Notes: generated from the letters alone by a model not told the origin. 64,000 nt of DNA from Roseibacterium beibuensis (GCF_039542305.1 NZ_BAABHW010000005.1:62001-126000), one strand, 5' to 3'; positions 34,594 through 45,193 are shown, numbered from the stretch's first letter. Numbers and translations are program-made.

Positions 34594-35436
34594 GTGAAAG
34601 ACATCGACGCAGCCGCACCCGCCAAGGCCAAACCCGCCCTTCCCGACGCCCAGACCGTCACCGAAGTGAAGCATTGGACCGACCGTTTGTTCAGCTTCCG
34701 GTGCACGCGGCCCGCCTCGCTGCGGTTCCGCTCGGGCGAGTTCGTGATGATCGGCCTGATGGGCGATCCCGACCCGAAAACCGGCAAGTCCAAACCGATC
34801 CTGCGCGCCTATTCCATCGCCTCTCCCGCCTGGGACGACGAGTTGGAGTTCTACTCGATCAAGGTGCCGGACGGCCCGCTGACCTCGCGCCTGCAACATA
34901 TCGAGGTCGGGGACGAGATCATCCTGCGGCCCAAGCCTGTCGGCACGCTGGTGCATGACGCGCTGCTGCCGGGCAAGCGGATCTGGTTCTTTGCCACCGG
35001 CACCGGCTTTGCGCCCTTCGCAAGCCTCCTGCGCGACCCGCAGACCTACGAGGATTACGACGAGGTCATCATCACCCATACCTGCCGCGAAGTGGGCGAG
35101 CTGCAATATGGCAAGGAGTTGATCGACTCGATCCGGCAGGACGAATTGCTGGCCGAACTGATCGGCGAGGGTTTCGCCGACAAGCTGCGCTACTACCCGA
35201 CCACCACGCGCGAGGAGAGCGCGAAGATGGGCCGCATCACCGACCTGATGCGCTCGGGCGAGGCGTTCCGCGACCTCGGCGTCGAGCCGCTGAACCCCGA
35301 AACCGACCGCGCGATGATCTGCGGCAACCTCGCCTTCAACCTCGAACTGAAGGACATGCTCGAAGAATACGGGCTGGAGGAAGGCGCCAATTCGCAGCCC
35401 AAGCAATACGTCGTTGAAAAGGCGTTCCTCGACTGA
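34594..35436 (+). CDS. fpr: Ferredoxin-NADP reductase
   Basis: 280 aa with a GTG start. FAD domain motif RAYSIASP (RxYS) and NADP domain with IWFFATGTGFAPFASLLRDP and VIITHTCREVGELQYG; the C-terminal segment ends in a conserved aromatic-free FLD. Matches the long bacterial FPR subclass. Its location at the end of the cys operon suggests it supplies reduced ferredoxin to sulfite reductase, or controls redox balance. It is followed by a clear terminator. Confidence 0.93.
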   Translation: MKDIDAAAPAKAKPALPDAQTVTEVKHWTDRLFSFRCTRPASLRFRSGEFVMIGLMGDPDPKTGKSKPILRAYSIASPAWDDELEFYSIKVPDGPLTSRLQHIEVGDEIILRPKPVGTLVHDALLPGKRIWFFATGTGFAPFASLLRDPQTYEDYDEVIITHTCREVGELQYGKELIDSIRQDELLAELIGEGFADKLRYYPTTTREESAKMGRITDLMRSGEAFRDLGVEPLNPETDRAMICGNLAFNLELKDMLEEYGLEEGANSQPKQYVVEKAFLD

Positions 35437-35467
35437 ACGACACCGGGCAACGCGCCGGAAACAAACA

Positions 35468-35506
35468 AAAACCCCCGCTGGCCTTGGGCCGCGGGGGTTT
35501 TCTTTT
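35468..35506 (+). terminator. Intrinsic terminator of fpr and the cys operon
   Basis: AAAACCCCCGC pairs with GCGGGGGTTTT around a 12-nt loop and the run continues TCTTTT, 32 nt after the fpr stop. Confidence 0.9.
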
Positions 35507-35547
35507 CGCCTGGCGGGCGGCCCGCCGTTGCAAGCCGCCCGAAGGGT

Positions 35548-36405
35548 TTACTGGTCGAGACCGAGCAGACCGCGCACGGTTTCCAGCGCGCCCGGCAGAA
35601 GATCCGGGTTGTCGCGGGCGCCTTCCAGCGCGGTGCGGGCGGTCGTTTGCGCGACCGGGCCAAGGTCCGAGTTCTCGACCGCCTCGATGGCGGCGTCGTA
35701 GTCGAACCCGTCGACGCTGAAGATCTCGGCCATGTCGGCGTCACCGGCCTCGGCCGCGACGGCTTCGGCAGCGGCCTCGGTTTCGGCGGCTTCCTCGGCG
35801 ACCGCGTCAGCGGCCCCTTCCACGGCATCCGCGCCCTCGGCAGCAGCCTCAGCCGCGGCTTCGGTCGTTTCATCGGCGGCCTCGTCGATGGCGTCCGCCG
35901 CCTCGTCGGCGGCGTCGGCGGCTGCATCCTCTGCCGCGTCAGCAGCCTCGGCGGCCTCATCAACGACGTCTTCCGCGGTCTCTTCGGCGGCGTCGGCGGC
36001 ATCCGCCGCAACGTCCGCGGCGTCATCGGCGGCTGCGGCAGCCTCGTCAGCGGTTTCTTCAACCACCTCTTCGGCTGCCTCGGCGGCCTCGTCAGCCTCG
36101 CCCATCACCTCGTCGACCACCTCTTCGACGGCATTCTCGGCTTCGGTCACGGCCTCTTCCACGGCTTCGGCGGCCTCCTCGGCCATCTCACCGGCGGCGT
36201 CGACCGCTTCCTCGACCGCTTCTTCCACGGCTTCAGCGGCGGCGTCGGCGGCATCGCCCGCCTCTTCGGCGGCATCACCGGCTTCTTCCACGGCGGTGTC
36301 GACGGCCTCATCCATCTCTTCCGAGGTCATCTGACCCTGGCTCAGGAAATACCCGCCCGCGCCAAGCGCGGCGAGTATGACGATAATAATCAGCGCACGA
36401 CTCAT
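35548..36405 (-). CDS. Membrane-anchored acidic alanine-rich repeat protein
   Basis: 285 aa from ATG 36405 (MSRALIIIVILAALG; the track of longer in-frame codons is not supported). One N-terminal helix (4-20) anchors it in the inner membrane; residues about 25-225 are a low-complexity, almost unbroken string of A, E, D and V with heptad-like spacing (DAAEEAGDAADAAAEAVEEAV style), predicted as one long acidic helix or coiled coil; residues about 230-285 form a small globular end (AEIFSVDGFDYDAAIEAVENSDL... GALETVRGLLGLDQ). The function is not known. It may span the periplasm or bind cations. Confidence 0.75.
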   Translation of the reverse strand: MSRALIIIVILAALGAGGYFLSQGQMTSEEMDEAVDTAVEEAGDAAEEAGDAADAAAEAVEEAVEEAVDAAGEMAEEAAEAVEEAVTEAENAVEEVVDEVMGEADEAAEAAEEVVEETADEAAAAADDAADVAADAADAAEETAEDVVDEAAEAADAAEDAAADAADEAADAIDEAADETTEAAAEAAAEGADAVEGAADAVAEEAAETEAAAEAVAAEAGDADMAEIFSVDGFDYDAAIEAVENSDLGPVAQTTARTALEGARDNPDLLPGALETVRGLLGLDQ

Positions 36406-36595
36406 TTTTTCCCCCATGGGTACTGCAATACGATGGCCGAGGTTTACATGGCGCCCTCGGCGTCTGCAATGCTGCAACCGCGAAGGCGCGAACACCGGCA
36501 AGGCCCCGCTGTCGGCTTTCCACGCCAGCGCCTAGCAATTCGCCTTGAACATAGGGGGGTTGAAGGATACTTTATCGGCCTCGAACCAAGGTTAC

Positions 36596-36613
36596 AGAAG
36601 GACGATAACCATA
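36596..36613 (+). promoter_or_regulatory. infC translation start region: Shine-Dalgarno and ATA start codons
   Basis: AGAAGGA (36596-36602) precedes two in-frame ATA codons at 36605 and 36611; no ATG, GTG or TTG lies close by in frame. The 8-nt spacing favours 36611. Rare AUU/AUA starts are the basis of IF-3 autoregulation in other bacteria. Confidence 0.6.
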
Positions 36614-37153
36614 GCCCGCAGACCCCATAACGCGCCGCCCACCCGTGACACCGGCCCGCGCGTGAATGAGAAGATCCGTGCCCCCGAATTGCGCCTGATT
36701 GGCGCAGAGGGTGAGAACATCGGCGTCGTGACGCCGGAACAGGCGATGGATCTGGCCGCAGAGGCCGGCCTCGATCTGGTCGAGATCTCTCCGAACGCCA
36801 CGCCGCCCGTGTGCAAGATCATGGATTTCGGCAAGTTCAAATATGAACAGCAGAAGCGTGAAAGCGAAGCGCGCAAGAAGCAGAAGACCATCGAGGTCAA
36901 AGAGGTGAAGTTCCGTCCCAACACGGACACCCATGACTACGAGGTCAAGATGCGCAACGTGACCCGCTTCCTGGAGGCGGGCGACAAGGTCAAGGTGACC
37001 CTGCGCTTCCGCGGCCGCGAGATGGCGCACCAGAGTCTCGGGCGCGAATTGCTGGAGCGGGTCGCGGCGGATGTCGAGGGGCTCGGCAAGGTCGAGAACA
37101 TGCCCAAGATGGAAGGCCGCCAGATGGTCATGATGATCGGGCCGTCCAAGTAA
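36611..37153 (+). CDS. infC: Translation initiation factor IF-3 (non-ATG start)
   Basis: 180 aa if read from ATA 36611 (ARRPHNAPPTRDTGPRVNEKIRAPELRLIG); ATA 36605 adds two residues. The two IF-3 domains are complete: N-domain with GAEGENIGVVTPEQAMDLAAEAGLDLVEISPNATPPVCKIMDFGKFKYEQ, linker with RKKQKTIEVKE, C-domain with FRPNTDTHDYEVKMRNVTRFLEAGDKVKVTLRFRGREMAHQ and GRQMVMMIGPSK. It acts in initiator-tRNA selection and subunit anti-association. A terminator follows. Confidence 0.95.
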   Translation: MARRPHNAPPTRDTGPRVNEKIRAPELRLIGAEGENIGVVTPEQAMDLAAEAGLDLVEISPNATPPVCKIMDFGKFKYEQQKRESEARKKQKTIEVKEVKFRPNTDTHDYEVKMRNVTRFLEAGDKVKVTLRFRGREMAHQSLGRELLERVAADVEGLGKVENMPKMEGRQMVMMIGPSK

Positions 37154-37180
37154 TCGGCTGGACCCGGCTGACCGTCGAAC

Positions 37181-37208
37181 AAGGCGCGCCCGCAGCGGCG
37201 CGCCTTTT
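37181..37208 (+). terminator. Intrinsic terminator of infC
   Basis: AAGGCGCGCC (37181-37190) pairs with GGCGCGCCTT (37197-37206) and is followed by TT. 27 nt after the infC stop. Confidence 0.85.
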
Positions 37209-37294
37209 GCGTTTCATCCATGTGACGCGGAGGTGAGTGGTGCCGCGTCGGAAAACAGGATAAACTGCGCAGGTCGCATCCCGGAGGCCTTGGC

Positions 37295-37609
37295 ATGAAA
37301 TCCGCCGCCCTGCCCGTTCTGATCTGCCTCGGCCTTGGCGCACCAGCCGGGGCCGATGGCATCCAGTTGTCCGGCACCGCCGAAATGGGCCTTGTCGGCG
37401 GAAGCGCGTACGAGGGTGGCGCGCAGCTTCTCACCAGTGTTGAGGCGACCGTCCTGTTCAGCACGACGACCGATGGCGGGCTGACGATCGGCTTCGAGGC
37501 CGATCTTTCGGAACTCATGACCGAGGATGGCTTGCAGTGGCCACCGCCTTCCGCCCGACAAAGCCGGCCACCTTACCATCCGCGTTTTGGCGACAGAGCA
37601 TTGGAATGA
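37295..37609 (+). pseudogene. Porin-like N-terminal remnant
   Basis: 104 aa ORF: signal peptide to about residue 21 (KSAALPVLICLGLGAPAGA), then two stretches in porin style (GIQLSGTAEMGLVGG, LLTSVEATVLFSTTTDGGLTIGFEADLSEL) matching the first strands of Gram-negative trimeric porins, then a sudden change to proline/arginine-rich junk (LQWPPPSARQSRPPYHP) and a stop. Normal porins are about 300 aa or more. I read this as a truncated or frameshifted porin gene; a genuine short secreted protein cannot be excluded. A hairpin without T run lies at 37610-37633. Confidence 0.5.
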
Positions 37610-37672
37610 CCCCGCGCTGTCTTGCGCGCGGGGCTCTCGGCGTGGGCCGGCCAATCACCATACACCCTTGAT

Positions 37673-38980
37673 TTAGTGCACGAAGTGAACCCGGTCGAAG
37701 GATTGGCGCCAATCCGAGACCTCGGGCAGAATCGCCTCTCCGCCCAGGCCGCGCGTGATAAGGTCGGCAAGGCGATCCGCATCACTGGCGGTCATGCCCC
37801 AGCGGACGAGTTCGGGCGTACCGATCCGAAGGCCGTTCATGTCCCCCTCGACCGGGTCCACCGGCAGGCCGATGCCGCAGGCTAGGAACCCCGCCTTGCG
37901 CAGCAGTTTCGACGCCGCCTGCCCGCCGCCATAGGGCGCGGCCAGGACCGCGAACTGGTGTGACTTCGTGGCCCCCTCGGCGCCGTTGAAGACGGGAACG
38001 CCCTTGGCGTCCAGCGCCGCGGCCAACGCCTGGGACATGGCGATCATCTCGGCGGCATAGGCTTCGCCGAAATCGCGCCAGTCCAGCATGGTCACCGCCA
38101 GCGCCGCGGTTTTCGCCGCGTCGAAATTCGCGGTCATGCCGGGAAAGGCGATGGTGTCGAGCGCCTTGGCGATCTCGGCATCGTTGGACACGATCAAGCC
38201 GCCCGCCGGGCCACCGAGGCTTTTGTAGGTGCTCATCGTCATGAAATGTGCGCCCTGTTTCAACGGGTTGGACCACGCGCGGCCCGCAATGATCCCGCAT
38301 TGATGGGCGGCGTCGAACATCAGCCTGGCGCCGACCTCGTCGGCAATTGCGCGGACCTCGGCGACGGGATGCTCGAACAGGTTGAGGCTACCGCCGATGG
38401 TGATCAGCTTGGGACGCTCGGCCAATGCCAGCGCGCGCAGGCCCTCCAGATCGACGGTGTAGCCATCGGCATTGACCGGCGCTTCGACCGTGCGCAAGCC
38501 GAACAGCCCCGCGCAGCCCGCCAGGTGGTGCGTCACATGCCCGCCGATCGAGGCCGGGGGCGCGATGATCGTGTCGCCCGGTTTGCAGGTCGCCATGAAG
38601 CCGTAGAGGTTGGCAATCGCGCCCGAGGGCACCCGCACCTCGGCAAATTGCGCGTCGAACACCCCGGCGCAGAGTTCGGCCGCGATGACCTCGATCTCTT
38701 CGATGGCCTCAAGCCCCATCTCGTACTTGTCGCCGGGATAACCCAATGACGGGCGCGACCCGATGCCCGAGGACAAAAGCGCCTCGGCCTTGGGGTTCAT
38801 CACGTTGGTCGCGGGGTTGAGGTTGAAACACTCTTTCTCGTGGATGCGGCGGTTTTCCTCGGCCAGCGCCTCGATCCGGGCCAGGGCCGCTGCGGACGGG
38901 GTGGTGGATGTTTCGCCCGCGATCTTCTGAACGAGGGTTTCGCTGGGGCTGGGTACCCATTCTCTCTGAGCAAGCGTCAT
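37673..38980 (-). CDS. Serine hydroxymethyltransferase-family PLP enzyme (GlyA-like paralogue)
   Basis: 435 aa from ATG 38980, fixed by AGGAGG 8 nt upstream. PLP-fold features: VPSGAIANLYGFMATCKPGDTIIAPP, D223/H226 in MFDAAHQCGI, and the PLP lysine K253 in MSTYKSLGGP. It aligns in layout with SHMT (motif TTTHK in GlyA), but the lysine box STYKSLGGPAGG differs. Candidate activities are an SHMT, 2-methylserine hydroxymethyltransferase or aldolase for a related beta-hydroxy amino acid; not decidable. Divergent from a GcvA-like regulator that probably controls it. Confidence 0.8.
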   Translation of the reverse strand: MTLAQREWVPSPSETLVQKIAGETSTTPSAAALARIEALAEENRRIHEKECFNLNPATNVMNPKAEALLSSGIGSRPSLGYPGDKYEMGLEAIEEIEVIAAELCAGVFDAQFAEVRVPSGAIANLYGFMATCKPGDTIIAPPASIGGHVTHHLAGCAGLFGLRTVEAPVNADGYTVDLEGLRALALAERPKLITIGGSLNLFEHPVAEVRAIADEVGARLMFDAAHQCGIIAGRAWSNPLKQGAHFMTMSTYKSLGGPAGGLIVSNDAEIAKALDTIAFPGMTANFDAAKTAALAVTMLDWRDFGEAYAAEMIAMSQALAAALDAKGVPVFNGAEGATKSHQFAVLAAPYGGGQAASKLLRKAGFLACGIGLPVDPVEGDMNGLRIGTPELVRWGMTASDADRLADLITRGLGGEAILPEVSDWRQSFDRVHFVH

Positions 38981-39042
38981 CTGCAGGCCTCCTGTTTGGG
39001 GCCACTCTGGCGCGGCCGGCGTGACGGCGCAAAGCAGATTTG

Positions 39043-39068
39043 CTAATTCTCGGGCTAGAAAAACTAAG
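39043..39068. promoter_or_regulatory. GcvA-like motifs between the SHMT-like gene and its LysR regulator
   Basis: CTAAT (39043-39047) and CTAAG (39064-39068) lie about 21 bp apart in the 93-bp divergent gap. CTAAT is the core recognised by E. coli GcvA. Suggestive only. Confidence 0.35.
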
Positions 39069-39073
39069 GCTAC

Positions 39074-39994
39074 ATGATGAGCGTTTCCCCCAAGCGACCC
39101 AAAGGCCCTCCCCTGAATGCCATGCGGGCGTTCGAGGCGGCGGCACGCCATGTCAGCTTCGCCGCCGCGGCCGAGGAGCTGAACGTCACGGCGGGCGCGA
39201 TTTCTCAACATATCAGGACTTTGGAGGATTGGGCAGGCACGCCGCTGTTTCGGCGCAATGCCCAGGGGGTCGCGCTGACATCCGCCGGGCGGGCGCTGGT
39301 CGCAGATTTCACCGTGGCGTTCGACCGCTTGGCCGATGCCACCCGCGCCCTGCGCAATCTCAAGCCGAATGCCGATTTCCACATCGCCGCCCTGCCCTCG
39401 GTTGCCCAGCTCTGGTTGCCCCGGCGGCTCAGCCGGATCCGGGCGCAATTCCCCGAGATCAGCTTTTCGGTGACGGCGATGGAAACCCCACCCAGCCTGT
39501 CGCGCGAGTTGTTCGACCTGTCGATCTTCTTCGCCACGCCGGACGGGTCACCGGGGCAACGTGTGATCTGCCCCGACGAGATCGTGCCGGTCTGCGCCCC
39601 GGACCTTCTGGCGCGCGCTGGCAAGCCGTTGGAGTTCAGCCGCCTTCCGCTACTGCATGACCAGACATGGCAAGAGGATTGGCACCTCTGGTCGCAGGCG
39701 GCGGGCGTCCCGCTCGGCGATGACCAGAAGGGCGCGCGGTTTTCGCTCTACAGCCTTGCGGTGGAGGAGGCGAAGGCAGGCGCCGGGCTGTTGATGGGCC
39801 ATCTCTGCCTGCTGGAGGATGCCCTGGCCAGCGGCGCCCTCGTCAAGGCGCATGGGCGGTCATGCCGGACCGGGCGCGCGTTGGTCGTGCAGGCCCCCGC
39901 GCAGCACCCGCAGACGGCCCGAGACGGACCGCGTCATCGCGCTTCTGAGCGATTGATCCAAGCCGGGCGCGAACGGACAAACGACCGGACATGA
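39074..39994 (+). CDS. GcvA-like LysR-family regulator with frameshifted C-terminus
   Basis: 306 aa. LysR HTH at about 15-72 (PPLNAMRAFEAAARHVSFAAAAEELNVTAGAISQHIRTLEDWAGTPLFRRNAQGVALTSAGR, the GcvA subgroup) and a LysR substrate domain to about 280. At 39917-39920 (GCCC) one extra C appears: reading one base later gives ETDRVIALLSD and TGA at 39954-39956, a typical LysR ending, while the actual frame continues for 25 unrelated residues. Sequencing error or a recent mutation. Probably regulates the divergent SHMT-like gene. Confidence 0.88.
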   Translation: MMSVSPKRPKGPPLNAMRAFEAAARHVSFAAAAEELNVTAGAISQHIRTLEDWAGTPLFRRNAQGVALTSAGRALVADFTVAFDRLADATRALRNLKPNADFHIAALPSVAQLWLPRRLSRIRAQFPEISFSVTAMETPPSLSRELFDLSIFFATPDGSPGQRVICPDEIVPVCAPDLLARAGKPLEFSRLPLLHDQTWQEDWHLWSQAAGVPLGDDQKGARFSLYSLAVEEAKAGAGLLMGHLCLLEDALASGALVKAHGRSCRTGRALVVQAPAQHPQTARDGPRHRASERLIQAGRERTNDRT

Positions 39995-40024
39995 AAACGC
40001 CCCCGCCCGTGTCAGGCGGAGGCG
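39994..40024 (-). terminator. Intrinsic terminator of the cox operon (minus strand)
   Basis: On the minus strand CGCCTCCGCC pairs with GGCGGGGGCG (one G-T pair) around a 6-7 nt loop, followed by TTTT (39994-39997). It lies 24 bp after the coxM stop. Confidence 0.8.
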
Positions 40025-40047
40025 GAGTGATGGTCTCAAGGGCAGGT

Positions 40048-40839
40048 TCAGGACGCGGCGGCGACCGCGCGGCCTGTCATGACCTTGACCAGATGGGCGC
40101 GATACTCGGCCGAGCCGTGCAGGTCCGCGATCATGTCGCCCGAGGGCGGAGACAGCGCATCGATGGCGTCCTTGGTGAAGGACCCGTTCAGCGCCTCTTC
40201 GGCCTCGGTCCAGTGGAACACCCCGTCGGACGAGGCCCCCGTCACCGCGACGCGCACCCCGTCGGCGTATTTCGCGACGAAGACACCCACCAGCGCAAAG
40301 CGCGAGGCCGGCTGCACGAATTTCTGGTAATTCGCAGCCTCGGGCACCGGGAAGCGCACCTCGGTGATGATCTCGCCCTCGTCGAGGGCGGTGGCGAACA
40401 TCCCTTGGAAATAGTCGTCCGCCGCGATCTCGCGCGTATTGGTGATGATCGTGGCCCCCGACCCCAACGCCGCCGCCGGGTAACAGGCCGAGGGGTCATT
40501 GTTGGCAAGGCTGCCGCCGATCGTGCCCCGGTTGCGCACCGCCGGGTCGCCGATGCGCCCCGCAAGCGCCGCCAAGGCCGGGTAATGCGCCGCGGCCTCG
40601 GCCGCGACGGTGGCGTGGGTGGTGGCCCCGCCGATGCAGACCTCGCCCGCGTCCGACAGGCAGATGCCCTTCATCTGGTCGATCCCCGTCAGGCTGACCA
40701 GAACCTCCGGCGCGGCGAGGCGCTGTTTCATGGTGGGCAGCAGGGTTTGCCCGCCCCCCAACGCCTGCGCCTCTTCGGCACCGAGGGCCGCGACGGCCTC
40801 GTCGATGGTGCCGGGCTTGGAAAATTCGAAATTATACAT
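40048..40839 (-). CDS. coxM: CO-dehydrogenase-like FAD subunit (CoxM)
   Basis: 263 aa. FAD-binding motifs ALGGGQTLLP (residues about 26-35) and TIGGSLANNDPSACYPAAALGSG (about 110-132) are typical of CoxM/CutM medium subunits. It passes electrons from the 2Fe-2S subunit to the acceptor. Third gene of coxSLM, 18 bp after coxL. Confidence 0.93.
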   Translation of the reverse strand: MYNFEFSKPGTIDEAVAALGAEEAQALGGGQTLLPTMKQRLAAPEVLVSLTGIDQMKGICLSDAGEVCIGGATTHATVAAEAAAHYPALAALAGRIGDPAVRNRGTIGGSLANNDPSACYPAAALGSGATIITNTREIAADDYFQGMFATALDEGEIITEVRFPVPEAANYQKFVQPASRFALVGVFVAKYADGVRVAVTGASSDGVFHWTEAEEALNGSFTKDAIDALSPPSGDMIADLHGSAEYRAHLVKVMTGRAVAAAS

Positions 40840-40857
40840 GAGCCTCTCTCCTTTTCC

Positions 40858-43227
<2,370 letters not shown>

Positions 43228-43323
43228 GGTCGTCCTCCCTGTAAATCAGATCGCTGATCCGCGGCCCGCCACCATAGGGGGCCGTCGGGAAAGGGGGGCC
43301 TCCTCCTGCCCCCGCGGTCGCGG

Positions 43324-43809
43324 TTATTCCGCGGCGATGGCGCCGACGTCCTGCCCCGAGGCCGCCATGATCGCCTTGACGATATTGTGGTAGCCCGTGC
43401 AGCGGCAGATATTGCCTTCGAGATACTCCCGGATCTCGCGCTCGGTCGGCTTGGGGTTGTCCTTGAGCAGCGCCGCCGCCGACATCACCATGCCCGGCGT
43501 GCAGAAGCCGCATTGCAGCCCGTGATGATCCTGGAACGCCTGCTGGATCGTCGAGAGCGAGCCATCGGGGTTTGCCATCCCCTCGATCGTCTTGACCTCT
43601 GCGCCCTCGGCATCGAGGGCCAGCACCGAGCAGCTTTTGACCGCCTCGCCGTTCATATGCACCACGCAGGCGCCGCATTGGCTGGTGTCACAGCCGATAT
43701 GGGTGCCGGTCATCTTGAGCCCGTCGCGCAGGAACTCGGCCAGCAGCGTGCGGCCCTCGACGTCGCCGGAAACGGTTTTCCCGTTCACGGTCATCGTTAC
43801 CTGGGTCAT
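43324..43809 (-). CDS. coxS: CO-dehydrogenase-like 2Fe-2S subunit (CoxS)
   Basis: 161 aa. First (plant-type) cluster cysteines C40, C45, C48, C60 (HIGCDTSQCGACVVHMNGEAVKSC); second cluster C100, C103, C135, C137 (LQCGFCTPGMVM, GNICRCTGYHNI). Standard small subunit of molybdenum hydroxylases. First gene of the coxSLM operon, which reads leftward; GGGAGG is just upstream. Confidence 0.95.
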   Translation of the reverse strand: MTQVTMTVNGKTVSGDVEGRTLLAEFLRDGLKMTGTHIGCDTSQCGACVVHMNGEAVKSCSVLALDAEGAEVKTIEGMANPDGSLSTIQQAFQDHHGLQCGFCTPGMVMSAAALLKDNPKPTEREIREYLEGNICRCTGYHNIVKAIMAASGQDVGAIAAE

Positions 43810-43956
43810 TCAATTCCTCCCTTGGTTATTGCGCGGTATCCAAGCACGGAACCGGGCGTCTGCAAACGGAAAATTTTCGTGACCGGCGCAACGGTTCGTT
43901 CGCGTTGATCTGCACGACCGGGCGGTGCTACCGCTTGACCAACGGGAGGCGCGCAG

Positions 43957-44496
43957 ATGCAGTTCACACAGGACGTTGCGGGACAGGAACCCGAGGTCAT
44001 CGCCTTGTTTTCGCGGGTTTTCACCGAGTCCGAGGGCGAAGAGGAAGGCGCGCTGATCGGCACGCTGGTGCGCCAGATGCTGACCCGCACACCCGAACCC
44101 GACCTTGTCCCCTATGCCGCCTGGGAAGAGGGCGCGCTGATCGGCGCCGTCCTGTTCAGCCGGCTTGCCTTCGCGCAGGACCCACGCACCGTGTTCCTGC
44201 TGTCGCCGATGGCGGTGGAGACGGCGTGGCAGGGAAACGGGGTGGGCCAGGCCCTCATCCGCCATGCGCTGAACGATCTGCACGGTCGCGGGGTGGATGT
44301 CGCCGTCACCTATGGCGATCCGGCCTTTTACGGAAAGGTCGGGTTTCAGCCCGTCACGGTCGAGGAGGTCGCCGCCCCCCTGCCACTCTCGCATCCCCAT
44401 GGCTGGATCGCGCAATCGCTGGATGGGGCGCCCTTGTCCCCGCTCGTCGGCGGGTCGGCCTGCGTGGCGGCGTTGGATAACCCGGTCTACTGGTGA
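43957..44496 (+). CDS. GNAT N-acetyltransferase (YhbS-like)
   Basis: 179 aa GNAT fold: an acceptor half with FSRVFTESEGEEEGALIG, then the acetyl-CoA loop VETAWQGNGVGQALIRHAL (Q-x2-G-x-G/A pattern) and VTYGDPAFYGKVGFQPV, the YhbS-type end. Substrate unknown. Divergent from coxS with an AT-rich palindrome (GAAAATTTTC at 43869) between; ACGGGAGGC serves as ribosome site. Confidence 0.88.
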   Translation: MQFTQDVAGQEPEVIALFSRVFTESEGEEEGALIGTLVRQMLTRTPEPDLVPYAAWEEGALIGAVLFSRLAFAQDPRTVFLLSPMAVETAWQGNGVGQALIRHALNDLHGRGVDVAVTYGDPAFYGKVGFQPVTVEEVAAPLPLSHPHGWIAQSLDGAPLSPLVGGSACVAALDNPVYW

Positions 44497-44530
44497 AATA
44501 GTCCAAAGTAGCAAGCGCTGGAAGTAACAA

Positions 44531-45133
44531 ATGATATCCCCGCAAAAACGCTCTGACGACATCACGCAATTGATCGTGAAGGCACATTCTGACTACCAAA
44601 AAATGAGCGGGGTTTGGTTATGGGAAGGAGCCGAGTATTATCTCACATGCAAGGTTGCCGAAGGAATTTGGGGATTTAGCAATGGAAAGCTGTTGTGCTC
44701 TGTCGAGAACCCAGTAAAAGAATTTCCCGTTTCACCGGGGCGACCCGCTCTCGATACTAGAAACAATGGTAGGTTTGACATTGGCATTTGGACACCTGAT
44801 TGGTACCCCAACGGGGTTATTGAAGTGAAGAGTTCCGTCAGCCCTTCAACTTGCGAACCAGATATCAGGAGATTGGCGGCCTTTTCGGTCGCCTCCGCAG
44901 ACCCAGTTCTCGCTTCCTTCGCATACTACAAATCGTTTTCTGCTCTGCGACCGGAGGCATTGGAGAGATCCATCCAAACGCATACTCAAAAGTTAACTAA
45001 ACTATTTGAAGTGCAAAAAACTGCGAGAAATCTGAGTGTTTCTTACTCCAGTCGAAAGACTGAGGCCGAGAGTGGTGAAAGCGATTTGAGTCAAGCATTA
45101 GCATTTTCGGCCACGTTTCGAAGAAAGAGTTGA
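44531..45133 (+). CDS. Orphan AT-rich gene; candidate PD-(D/E)XK nuclease
   Basis: 200 aa. Base composition and codon use are clearly more AT-rich than its neighbours, suggesting horizontal transfer. Residues 81-104 read as a PD-(D/E)XK-like core: D83 in RFDIGIW, then E98-x-K100 in GVIEVKSS, with a possible helix-1 glutamate (E35). Residues about 110-150 are helical, the C-terminal 45 are basic and Ser-rich. No family is recognised; no partner gene is adjacent. A restriction-like or repair nuclease, or a defence component, is possible but unproved. Confidence 0.6.
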   Translation: MISPQKRSDDITQLIVKAHSDYQKMSGVWLWEGAEYYLTCKVAEGIWGFSNGKLLCSVENPVKEFPVSPGRPALDTRNNGRFDIGIWTPDWYPNGVIEVKSSVSPSTCEPDIRRLAAFSVASADPVLASFAYYKSFSALRPEALERSIQTHTQKLTKLFEVQKTARNLSVSYSSRKTEAESGESDLSQALAFSATFRRKS

Positions 45134-45193
45134 CAGTAATCTTTGCGGCACCTTGGCATTGTGGCCGTGAAGCAAACCAAGAAAAACTCGCAT

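Noticed and set aside
35647..36630. 327- and 200-codon plus-strand ORFs opposite the alanine-rich protein
   Set aside because: Gly/Phe and Ser/Ala repeats are the mirror of the GCC/GAG repeats on the minus strand; the minus frame has a membrane anchor and a globular end.
43869..43878. GAAAATTTTC palindrome as an operator between coxS and the GNAT gene
   Set aside because: Only 10 bp and no link to a known regulator; noted but not scored as a site.
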